A stretch of DNA of 64,000 nucleotides from Macrostomum hystrix (lineage: Eukaryota; Platyhelminthes; Macrostomidae): NCBI GenBank assembly GCA_950097015.1, contig CATNEN010000001.1, positions 16,868,501 through 16,932,500 on the forward strand. The letters are read 5' to 3'. Below the pieces are notes generated by a model. That model had not been told where the DNA came from. It was given only the letters and a program-made list of their open reading frames with translations, and did no database searches. The translations under genes were made by a program, and so were the position numbers. Position 1 is the stretch's first letter. Each line of letters starts with the position of its first letter. This document shows positions 40,118-50,333 of the stretch, in pieces.

Positions 40118-42475
40118 ATAAGATTTTAAGAAGCCATCCCATGGGGAAGATTTTGAAAAGCCATCCCATGGGGAAGATTTTGAAAAGCCATCCCATGGGG
40201 AAGATTTTGAAAAGCCATCCCATGGGGAAGATTTTGAAAAGCCATCCCATGGGGAAGATTTTGAGAAGCTATCCCATGGGGAAGATTTTGAGAAGCCATC
40301 CCATTGGGGAAGATTTTGAAAAGCCATCCCATGGGGAAGATTTTGAAAAGCCATCCCATGGGGAAGATTTTGAAAAGCCATCCCATGGGGAAGATTTTGA
40401 AAAGCCATCCCATGGGGAAGATTTTGAAAAGCCATCCCATGGGGAAGATTTTGAAAAGCCATCCCATTGGGGAAGATTTTGAGAAGCCATCCCATGGGGA
40501 AGATTTTGAAAAGCCATCCCATAGGGAAGATTTTGAAAAGCCATCCCATGGGGAAGATTTTAAGAAGCCATCCCATGGGGGAGATTTTGAGAAGCCATCC
40601 CATGGGGGAGATTTTGAGAAGCCATCCCATGGGTAAGATTTTAAGAAGCCATCCCATGGGGGAGATTTTGAGAAGCCATCCCATGGGGAAGATTTTGAGA
40701 AGCTATCCCATGGGGAAGATTTTGAAAAGCCATCCCATAGGGAAGATTTTGAAAAGCCATCCCATAGGGAAGATTTTGAAAAGCTATCCCATGGGGAAGA
40801 TTTTGAAAAGCCATCCCATGGGGGAGATTTTGAGAAGCCATCCCATGGGGAAGATTTTAAGAAGCCATCCCATGGGGAAGATTTTAAGAAGCCATCCCAT
40901 GGGGAAGATTTTGAAAAGCTATCCCATGGGGAAGATTTTGAAAAGCTATCCCATGGGGAAGATTTTGAAAGGCCATCCCATGGGGGAGATTTTGAAAAGC
41001 CATCCCATGGGGGAGATTTTGAAAAGCCATCCCATGGGGAAGATTTTGAAAAGCCATCCCATGGGGAAGATTTTGAAAAGCCATCCCATGGGGAAGATTT
41101 TGAAAAGCTATCCCATGGGGAAGATTTTGAAAAGCCATCCCATAGGGAAGATTTTGAAAAGCCATCCCATGGGGAAGATTTTAAGAAGCCATCCCATGGG
41201 GGAGATTTTGAGAAGCCATCCCATGGGGGAGATTTTGAGAAGCCATCCCATGGGTAAGATTTTAAGAAGCCATCCCATGGGGGAGATTTTGAGAAGCCAT
41301 CCCATGGGGAAGATTTTGAGAAGCTATCCCATGGGGAAGATTTTGAAAAGCCATCCCATAGGGAAGATTTTGAAAAGCCATCCCATAGGGAAGATTTTGA
41401 AAAGCCATCCCATGGGGAAGATTTTAAGAAGCCATCCCATGGGGAAGATTTTAAGAAGCCATCCCATGGGGAAGATTTTGAAAAGCTATCCCATGGGGAA
41501 GATTTTGAAAAGCTATCCCATGGGGAAGATTTTGAAAGGCCATCCCATGGGGGAGATTTTGAAAAGCCATCCCATGGGGGAGATTTTGAAAAGCCATCCC
41601 ATAGGGAAGATTTTGAAAAGCCATCCCATAGGGAAGATTTTGAAAAGCCATCCCATGGGGAAGATTTTAAGAAGCCATCCCATGGGGGAGATTTTAAGAA
41701 GCCATCCCATGGGGAAGATTTTGAGAAGCCATCCCATTGGGGAAGATTTTGAAAAGCCATCCCATGGGGGAGATTTTGAAAAGCTATCCCATGGGGAAGA
41801 TTTTGAAAGGCCATCCCATGGGGGAGATTTTGAAAAGCCATCCCATGGGGGAGATTTTGAAAAGCTATCCCATGGGGAAGATTTTGAAAGGCCATCCCAT
41901 GGGGGAGATTTTGAAAAGCCATCCCATGGGGGAGATTTTGAAAGGCCATCCCATGGGGGAGATTTTGAAAAGCCATCCCATGGGGGAGATTTTGAAAAGC
42001 TATCCCATGGGGAAGATTTTGAAAAGCCATCCCATGGGGGAGATTTTGAAAAGCCATCCCATAGGGAAGATTTTGAAAAGCCATCCCATAGGGAAGATTT
42101 TGAAAAGCCATCCCATGGGGGAGATTTTGAGAAGCCATCCCATGGGGGAGATTTTGAGAAGCCATCCCATGGGGAAGATTTTGAAAAGCCATCCCTTGGG
42201 GGGGAGATTTTGAGACGCTATCTTATGGGGGAGATTTTGAGACGCTATCTTATGGGGGAGATTTTGAGACGCTATCTTATGGGGGAGATTTTGAGTGGCA
42301 AGTGAGATTTCGAAAAGATTTTGAGAAGCAATTCGATGGGGAAGATTTTGAGAACCCATCCTACGGCGGGAGATTTTGAGAATTTATTAGGTGGGTGAGA
42401 TTTTGAGAATCAATTCGATGGGGAAGATTTTGAGAATTTATTAGGTGGGTGAGATTTTGAGAAGCTATAACTTAA
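40118..42475 (+). repeat. 27-bp minisatellite (gaagattttgaaaagccatc)
   Basis: About 78 copies up to 42213 of a 27-bp unit: gaagattttgaaaagccatc followed by ccatggg. Variants include gagaagcc, aagctatcc, catagg and gggag, and blocks of variants repeat (for example 40640-41010 resembles 41180-41560). The edge at 42190-42475 decays into gagattttgagacgctatc and related units. Since 27 is a multiple of three and the unit has no stop, frames of more than 600 codons appear on both strands; they are not genes. Confidence 0.95.
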
Positions 42476-42884
42476 AGATATTTGAGACCCAATGTCAAAA
42501 TATTTGGTCACATACTACACGCAAAGTTCTTACCCTTTTTGTATTTATTAGAAATACAAGTTTTTGTGTAACATTTTTACAAGTCGCCAAGGGTGCTTTA
42601 TGCACTTTAAATTCACACATACGCAGTAAAAATTAGTAAACAGTTTATAATCTAATTTGCCTATGTACGCTTCTGCTTTTATTGACATATTTAATTGGTT
42701 ATTTAGTTTCTTTGTTTTTTACAGATTTTGGAGATGTTTTCAATATGAAAATACAAGTTCTAACTAATAGTAACTGTAACAGATTTCATTTATATCAATG
42801 ATATAATATAACTTATAACTTATAACTTATTTCACTTATATCAATGCTTGGCTGATTTTCTAGTCACTTGCCGCGATCCAACGC
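42476..42884. other. No gene seen
   Basis: AT-rich, with short aacttataacttat repeats near 42810. Confidence 0.55.
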
Positions 42885-43135
42885 TCGTTCTTTGGAGAAA
42901 CGTAGTTAACACGTTTGCCTCTCGTACCAAGGTCCCTGAGCTCGATTCCGCAACGAAGCACAGGCATTTGGGGTATGCTGTGTACAGCATTTACACCCTT
43001 GAGGGCCCAATTCCTCACTTTGAGTACACAGTGAGAGAGTAAACTGCGTGAGAAAGTCAGGGCCAGATGTACAAACCTGTTCACGGTATCTGTGTGCGTG
43101 TGTGCTCAGGAGTCAACGGAATGGGCAGAATTTAG
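42885..43135 (+). mobile_element. SINE family B, diverged copy
   Basis: Head: acgtttgcctctcgtacc, aaggtccctgagctcgattcc. Body: tttacacccttgagggcc, gagaaagtcagggccagatg, gtgtgctcaggagtcaacgg. The next minisatellite begins directly after its gggcagaattta end. Confidence 0.8.
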
Positions 43136-46100
43136 CTATTCTAGCTAAATTCTAGCTAGATGCTAGCTATGGTTCTTTGCTGCGATTCTAGCTATGGCTC
43201 TTTGCTGCGATTCTAGCTATGGTTCTTTGCTGCGATTCTAGCTATGGCTCTTTGCTGCGATTCTAGCTATGGTTCTTTGCTGCGATTCTAGCTATGGTTC
43301 TTTGCTGCGATTCTAGCTATGGTTCTTTGCTGCGATTCTAGCTATGGCTATTTGCTGCGATTCTAGCTATGGCACGCGATTCTAGCTATGGCTATTTGCT
43401 GTGATTCTAGCTATGGCACGCGATTCTAGCTATGGCTATTTGCTTCGATTCTAGCTATGGCACGCGATTCTAGCTATGGCTATTTGCTGCGATTCTAGCT
43501 ATGGCTATTTGCTTCGATTCTAGCTATGGCACGCGATTCTAGCTATGGCACGCGATTCTAGCTATGGTTCTTGGCTGCGATGCTAGCTATTGTTCTTTGC
43601 TGCGATTCTAGCTATGGTTCTTTGCTGCGATTCTAGCTATGGCTATTTGCTTCGATTCTAGCTATGGCACGCGATTCTAGCTATGGCTATTTGCTGCGAT
43701 TCTAGCTATGGCTATTTGCTTCGATTCTAGCTATGGCACGCGATTCTAGCTATGGCTATTTGCTGCGATTCTAGCTATGGCTATTTGCTTCGATTCTAGC
43801 TATGGCACGCGATTCTAGCTATGGCACGCGATTCTAGCTATGGTTCTTGGCTGCGATGCTAGCTATTGTTCTTTGCTGCGATTCTAGCTATGGTTCTTTG
43901 CTGCGATTCTAGCTATGGCTATTTGCTGTGATTCTAGCTATGGTTCTTTGCTGCGATTCTAGCTATGGTTCTTTGCTGCGATTCTAGCTATGGTTCTTTG
44001 CTGCGATTCTAGCTATGGTTCTTTGCTGCGATTCTAGCTATGGTTCTTTGCTGCGATTCTAGCTATGGTTCTTTGCTGCGATTCTAGCTATGGTTCTTTG
44101 CTGTGATTCTAGCTATGGTTCTTTGCTGCGATTCTAGCTATGGTTCTTTGCTGCGATTCTAGCTATGGCACGCGATTCTAGCTATGGCTATTTGCTGCGA
44201 TTCTAGCTATGGTTCTTGGCTGCGATGCTAGCTATTGTTCTTTGCTGCGATTCTAGCTATGGTTCTTTGCTGCGATTCTAGCTATGGCTATTTGCTTCGA
44301 TTCTAGCTATGGCACGCGATTCTAGCTATGGTTCTTGGCTGCGATGCTAGCTATTGTTCTTTGCTGCGATTCTAGCTATGGTTCTTTGCTGCGATTCTAG
44401 CTATGGCTATTTGCTGTGATTCTAGCTATGGTTCTTTGCTGCGATTCTAGCTATGGTTCTTTGCTGCGATTCTAGCTATGGTTCTTTGCTGCGATTCTAG
44501 CTATGGTTCTTTGCTGCGATTCTAGCTATGGTTCTTTGCTGCGATTCTAGCTATGGTTCTTTGCTGCGATTCTAGCTATGGTTATTTGCTTCGAGTCTAG
44601 CTATGGTTCTTTGCTGCGATTCTAGCTATGGCACGCGATTCTAGCTATGGCTATTTGCTGCGATTCTAGCTATGGTTCTTGGCTGCGATGCTAGCTATTG
44701 TTCTTTGCTGCGATTCTAGCTATGGTTCTTTGCTGCGATTCTAGCTATGGCTATTTGCTGTGATTCTAGCTATGGTTCTTTGCTGCGATTCTAGCTATGG
44801 TTCTTTGCTGCGATTCTAGCTATGGTTCTTTGCTGCGATTCTAGCTATGGTTCTTTGCTGCGATTCTAGCTATGGTTCTTTGCTGCGATTCTAGCTATGG
44901 TTATTTGCTTCGATTCTAGCTATGGTTCTTTGCTGCGATTCTAGCTATGGTTCTTTGCTGCGATTCTAGCTATGGCACGCGATTCTAGCTATGGCTATTT
45001 GCTGCGATTCTAGCTATGGCACGCGATTCTAGCTATGGTTCTTTGCTGCGATTCTAGCTATGGCTCTTTGCTGCGATTCTAGCTATGGTTCTTTGCTGCG
45101 ATTCTAGCTATGGTTCTTTGCTGCGATGCTAGCTATGGTTCTTTGCTGCGATTCTAGCTATGGTTCTTTGCTGCGATTCTAGCTATGGTTCTTTGCTGCG
45201 ATTCTAGCTATGGTTCTTTGCTGCGATTCTAGCTATGGTTCTTTGCTGCGATTCTAGCTATGGTTATTTGCTTCGATTCTAGCTATGGTTCTTTGCTTCG
45301 ATTCTAGCTATGGCTATTTGCTGCGATTCTAGCTATGGCACGCGATTCTAGCTATGGTTCTTTGCTGCGATTCTAGCTATGGCTATTTGCTGCGATTCTA
45401 GCTATGGTTCTTTGCTGCGATTCTAGCTATGGTTCTTTGCTGCGATTCTAGCTATGGTTCTTGGCTGCCATTCTAGCTATGGTTCTTTGCTGCGATGCTA
45501 GCTATGGTTATTTGCTGCGATTCTAGCTATGGTTCTGTGCTGCGATTCTAGCTATGGTTCTTTGCTGCGATTCTAGCTATGGTTCTTTGCTGCGATTCTA
45601 GCTATGGTTCTTTGCTGCGATTCTAGCTATGGTTATTTGCTTCGATTCTAGCTATGGTTCTTTGCTTCGATTCTAGCTATGGCTATTTGCTGCGATTCTA
45701 GCTATGGCACGCGATTCTAGCTATGGTTCTTTGCTGCGATTCTAGCTATGGCTATTTGCTGCGATTCTAGCTATGGTTCTTTGCTGCGATTCTAGCTATG
45801 GTTCTTTGCTGCGATTCTAGCTATGGTTCTTTGCTGCGATTCTAGCTATGGTTCTTTGCTGCGATTCTAGCTATGGTTATTTGCTTCGATTCTAGCTATG
45901 GTTCTTTGCTTCGATTCTAGCTATGGTTCTTTGCTGCGATTCTAGCTATGGTTCTTTGCTGCGATTCTAGCTATGGCTCTTTGCTGCGATTCTAGCTATG
46001 GTTCTTTGCTGCGATTCTAGCTATGGCTCTTTGCTGCGATTCTAGCTATGGTTCTTTGCTGCGATTCTAGCTATGGTTCTTTGCTGCGATTCTAGCTATG

Positions 46101-46582
46101 GTTCTTTGCTGCGATTCTAGCTATGGTTCTTTGCTGCGATTCTAGCTATGGTTCTTTGCTGCGATTCTAGCTATGGCTATTTGCTGCGATTCTAGCTATG
46201 GTTCTTTGCTGCGATTCTAGCTATGGTTCTTTGCTGCGATTCTAGCTATGGTTCTTTGCTGCGATTCTAGCTATGGTTCTTTGCTGCGATTCTAGCTATG
46301 GTTCTTTGCTGCGATTCTAGCTATGGTTCTTTGCCGCGATTCTAGCTATGGTTCTTTGCTGCGATTCTAGCTATGGTTCTTTGCTGCGATTCTAGCTATG
46401 GCTCTTTGCTGCGATTCTAGCTATGGTTCTTTGCTGCGATTCTAGCTATGGCTCTTTGCTGCGATTCTAGCTATGGTTCTTTGCCGCGATTCTAGCTATG
46501 GTTCTTTGCTGCGATTCTAGCTATGGTTCTTTGCTGCGATTCTAGCTATGGCTATTTGCTGCGATTCTAGCTATGGTTCTTT
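43136..46582 (+). repeat. 25/19-bp minisatellite (ttctagctatgg)
   Basis: Roughly 140 units. The long unit is ttctagctatggttctttgc plus tgcga (25 bp). The short unit is ttctagctatggcacgcga (19 bp). They mix in the left two thirds, and only long units occur after about 45740. Multi-unit blocks recur, such as the ggctgcgatgctagctattg variant at 43580, 43850, 44220, 44340 and 44690. Confidence 0.95.
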
Positions 46583-47110
46583 GCTATGATAGTACATATA
46601 ATTCTTTACAATTAATTCTATAAAGTCTTTAAAAATGAATTCAGGAATATTTGCCATACTTTTAAAAAAGCTTGTTGTATCAAGCCAGTATTCTCCGTGG
46701 CTAAAAATTGTATTTCTAAATCACTAGGCACTCAAGCACATATCATGCTATGAGGATCAATCATAATTTTATTTTTAACTGGTGCTGATGAAAACAAACA
46801 AAACAATCATAGAGTAGATTTCAACAATTACCAGCGCAATTTAAAACGCCATGTATAATAGTTGATACAAATAGTGATAAAAACCAAGCTATATCTATCT
46901 CAAGCAAATAGTTCATTTTTATAGCATTCGAAACAAAAAAACAAGTTCAGTTGCAAGTACTAATAACAGATAAGAAGATATTTATTAGACGTGGAAGATT
47001 AGAAGACCTCGATCGAAAGGTCATGGGTAGAAAAGGCCAGTAGAAGGATTATGAGTGATATTTTAAATGCCCACAATTACCATTGTTCTGTATCTGCTAA
47101 AATATTAAAC
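46583..47110. other. No gene seen
   Basis: AT-rich, no recognisable feature. Confidence 0.55.
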
Positions 47111-47712
47111 AAATCGTCATAGAGGTTTATACAAAGCAATTTTAGTTGACCTTGTCATCAGGGTCTTCTACAGGAATCATTAAATACCTCAGAGATTTTG
47201 ATTCACATGTTGGACCTTCTCGAAAATCGGTAATTCGGTTTGGGAGCGATCAGAGGGTCGGTTGCAGAGCGGTCAACGCGTTTGCCTCTCGCACCACGGT
47301 CCTTAAGTTCGATTCCATGGCGAGGCCACATTCATTTGGGGCAGAGCCGCGGAGAGAAGGCTTTGGGGGGCTTGTTGTGCAATTTACGCCCTAGAGGGCC
47401 AACCTCCAAGGCACAGTAAAATCTACACTGCCTGACGATGAGAAAGTCAGGGCAGATGTACACATCTGTGTGAGCGCATGCCTTCGTACAGTATCTGTGC
47501 GTGTGTGCTCAGGAGTCAGCGAAATGTCTCCTCGCTGGCTGCGGCTCTAGTGTCACCAAATGATGCGCCATTGCCCGCCGCCCTTCTGAAATTCTAAAAA
47601 AAAACTGGGAGCCATCGTTAAGTAGGAAGTTAAGTTAAGTGGGAATTTGAAATACCCCGTTGTCTTTCCGCAGGGGGGAAATTGCGTGGACTTTCTACTG
47701 TTAAACGTGCCG
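47111..47712 (+). repeat. AMP-arm-like segment interrupted by SINE B
   Basis: The two pieces (47111-47252 and 47632-47712) align with parts of 9600-9882 in the AMP palindrome. The SINE at 47253 sits between them. The right-hand piece reaches the last codons of the caspase gene. Confidence 0.6.
47253..47610 (+). mobile_element. SINE family B copy
   Basis: gagggtcggttgcagagcgg, then cctctcgcaccacggtcc and aagttcgattccatggcg. The body matches 24520-24800 almost base for base in long stretches (gatgagaaagtcagggcag, ctcaggagtcagcgaaatg). It ends in an A-run. Confidence 0.85.
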
Positions 47713-47715
47713 CGC

Positions 47716-49125
47716 TCACATATTCTCTGGCTTCAAGTAGATATGCCCAGTCAGAGTGTTCTTCTCAACTACTGGTGTCTGGTTGACAAGATTGTTCGCT
47801 ACCTCTACACGCCTGTCCTGCAGTTTCCTGGTGACTGTCATGCGAAGGCACTCCAAGTCCATGCGAACCGGGCCTTCCAGCACGTCGCACAATGTTTGAA
47901 TGAACCAGGAGCCTCTTTGCTCCTCGCGTATCGCGGCAAAGCCTTGAAATGTTGAATGGCAAACATACAGATCACGATGGTCTTGCTGACTGACTTGAGG
48001 TCTATCAATGGCGACTGGACCATCAAACTGCAATGGCAGTTGTGCCTCCTGAAGAAGTTCCCCTCGGCAGCATTGGAAGAAAAATATCTTCGGTCGACCT
48101 CGCAAACAGCCATCAAGGAATGGCTTAACAATATCCTGCCAATAATGCAGCCGATCCTGATTTGTCAGCTCAATGTAGTCATCATGGCCGTGCGCCATGA
48201 CAAAAACGACAAGGCAATCAAAGTTATTGAACATCTTAAACATTTTTTGCATTTCCTGAATTTTTTTCAAAACATCTTCACGACTCGGATCTAGCAACTT
48301 AAAAATGATGTACCCAAAACCATTAAACAAATCCTGTAATCTACGAACATCAATTTCCGAACCAGCTCGGTTTCTTTGTACATTGATGATGACGCAGACA
48401 GGAAACTTCATTGGATAAACTTGAACAGGACTAGCTGGGTCCAAGGTCACACTAGCAACAGCAGCAGCAGCATTTGATGCAGCAGTAGTACTAGCTTCGG
48501 CAGCACGCTCGGAGTTTGCACTATAATTTTGTGCATAGATTTCAATTAAATTGCTTACAACAGGTGACAAATCACTCAGACGACGCAACGCTTGGATGTT
48601 CCTGTCCCACACAATGGACTTTGTAAGCAGCCGTGCCATAATGTCAATAGCGTCACTTTGATTAGCATCTCCATCATCACTAAAAGCAGAGTTCAGCAGC
48701 TCCCTCACTCTAGGAACATCAGCATCGGGAAATTGGACAGCGATGTTAAACAACAATCTACGCAGTGGTGAAATGCAGTCAGGTGATGATGCCGCCACTT
48801 CAGGCAGATTGTTGAGAATGCAGCAGCCAATCAGAGACATGTTGGCAGCCAACAATGCTTGATAAATAGCAGATGGTGCTGAGTTGCCATACCAGATGCC
48901 TACATTTGCAAGTAACTGGTGAGCATTGCAAATTTTTTTCGCCTGCTGAGAATTTTTAGATAAAAGAAAAACAAGATCTTTGATATCGCTCTCGGTTAAG
49001 AATGCCAAGAATTTGAGAATTATTCTAGATTTGTCATCAGACATGCTGCAGCTATCAACTTGGATTTCACTTGGAGTCACTTCAATTTCTGGAAGGAAAT
49101 ATTTATGATTGATTATAAAGATCAA
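47716..49125 (-). CDS. Caspase-8-like initiator caspase with tandem death-effector domains
   Basis: This cysteine protease probably acts in apoptosis or innate immune signalling. The open frame has 469 codons. Residues about 32-110 form a first DED-like domain (ILKFLAFLTESDIKDLVFLL), and about 118-200 a second (LRRLLFNIAVQF, DAIDIMARLLTKSIV, LSPVVSNLIEIYAQ). An Ala/Ser-rich linker follows, then the p20 region with His312 in VMAHGHDD and the catalytic Cys353 in QCCRG, where most caspases have QACRG. S1-pocket arginines are R253 (RNRAGSEID) and R400. The p10 part has RGSWFIQTLCDVLEG and ends near HIYLKPENM. Asp374 in VAIDR could be a linker cleavage site. The first 12 codons include tttccttccag/a, a strong splice acceptor, so the true start may be in an upstream exon or at Met28 (49044). 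Confidence 0.85.
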   Translation of the reverse strand: MIFIINHKYFLPEIEVTPSEIQVDSCSMSDDKSRIILKFLAFLTESDIKDLVFLLSKNSQQAKKICNAHQLLANVGIWYGNSAPSAIYQALLAANMSLIGCCILNNLPEVAASSPDCISPLRRLLFNIAVQFPDADVPRVRELLNSAFSDDGDANQSDAIDIMARLLTKSIVWDRNIQALRRLSDLSPVVSNLIEIYAQNYSANSERAAEASTTAASNAAAAVASVTLDPASPVQVYPMKFPVCVIINVQRNRAGSEIDVRRLQDLFNGFGYIIFKLLDPSREDVLKKIQEMQKMFKMFNNFDCLVVFVMAHGHDDYIELTNQDRLHYWQDIVKPFLDGCLRGRPKIFFFQCCRGELLQEAQLPLQFDGPVAIDRPQVSQQDHRDLYVCHSTFQGFAAIREEQRGSWFIQTLCDVLEGPVRMDLECLRMTVTRKLQDRRVEVANNLVNQTPVVEKNTLTGHIYLKPENM

Positions 49126-49885
49126 AGGTAAAAAAGTGCAACAGGAACCATTAATGCAAAAAGTTATTGGTACTTAAAGACATTAAATGTAATAGAAATA
49201 CAGTTATTATACTTTTTTGGGCCTAGGCCTTAACTTTGTTCCGTTTTTAGCTCCGTTTTTATTCCAATTTATTGCATAGGTTAAGCCTCTCTGTGTACCT
49301 ATGTGCAGGGGCGTAGCCAGGATTTTTGGTGGGATTGGTTTTAGGTTCTGTCCAGCATAATTTGCTAACTTGGATTAAAAAAGTAATTAATTCTTTTAAA
49401 GAATCTGAATGTAAAAAAAAATACCAAAATTTTGGGGGTATCACTGTATCGGCCAATACACCAATATCCCACTGGCTATGCCACTGCCTGTGTGCTTAGG
49501 AGTTACCAAAATGGGTAGAAATGCCTCCTGACTGGCTATAGGTCAAGTGCAACCAATTGTGTGCTGTTTGCCTGTCAGCTCTCTTGCAATTATTGTGTTT
49601 GCATAGATACTTTCTGTAACTATTTCTACTTACAACAACAGTTCTTAATTTCAAATACCAAAAGATATAGCTAATATACATATTTATGGGTATATGTCCT
49701 TGGGTCCTTATCTGAGATGATTCTCTACTTTGCAAGGGCATCCTCATATTTATTATATTAGTAATATCCTGAAAGCAATTTTCTCATTGCAGATATTTGT
49801 CAAAAGTCACATTGAGACATTTTTGTAGCATTTAGAAGTGACAATTATTTTCTTTTCAATTATGTTAACAACAACAGTTGACATG
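49126..49885. other. Repeat-derived spacer, no gene seen
   Basis: The text caggggcgtagccaggattt at 49307 is a typical end of a non-autonomous DNA transposon. At 49485-49595 there is a 3' fragment of SINE B (gtgtgcttaggagttacc, gcctcctgactggct, gcaattattgtg). Confidence 0.5.
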
Positions 49886-50333
49886 TAGAGATGCTAATAC
49901 CGGGATCCCGGTTTCAAAAAATACCGGTTTTGGGCCATTTTTGGTACTACCAATACCGGTATTAGGGTCAGGTATTGCTCTGGTATTGCTCGGGTATTGG
50001 TCCGGTATTGGTCTAAAATTATCATAATTCATGCATACAGTATTATAGGCCTAATGTATAATTTTTGTCATTAATGAATATGAATGTTCAGCTTATATTA
50101 GTACTAAGTATAGTAGGTAGCATATAAATAGCATCTAATATGTAAGTATAGTTATTAGTCATGCAGAATGTTGCCTATAGGTAGAGATGCTAATACTGGG
50201 ATCCCGGTTTCGAAAAATACCAGTTTTGGGTCATTTTTGGTATTATTTGGTATTTTGGTATTGGCAAATTCCGGTATTGCATACTGGGATCCCAGTTTTG
50301 GGCAAGTCTGGTATTTTAGCATCCTTATTGACA
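49886..50333. mobile_element. Two MITE-like elements rich in ataccgg
   Basis: One copy starts at 49888 (agagatgctaataccgggat) and seems truncated near 50010. A second starts at about 50181 (agagatgctaatactgggat) and ends near 50330 with attttagcatcct, an imperfect inverted match to its start. The interior repeats ataccggttttggg and ggtattgg. This pattern is known from hAT-type miniature elements. Confidence 0.5.

Noticed and set aside
40126-42305. Frames of 612 and 688 codons on opposite strands
   Set aside because: They are produced by a 27-bp tandem repeat without stops. There is no unique protein sequence at either end.
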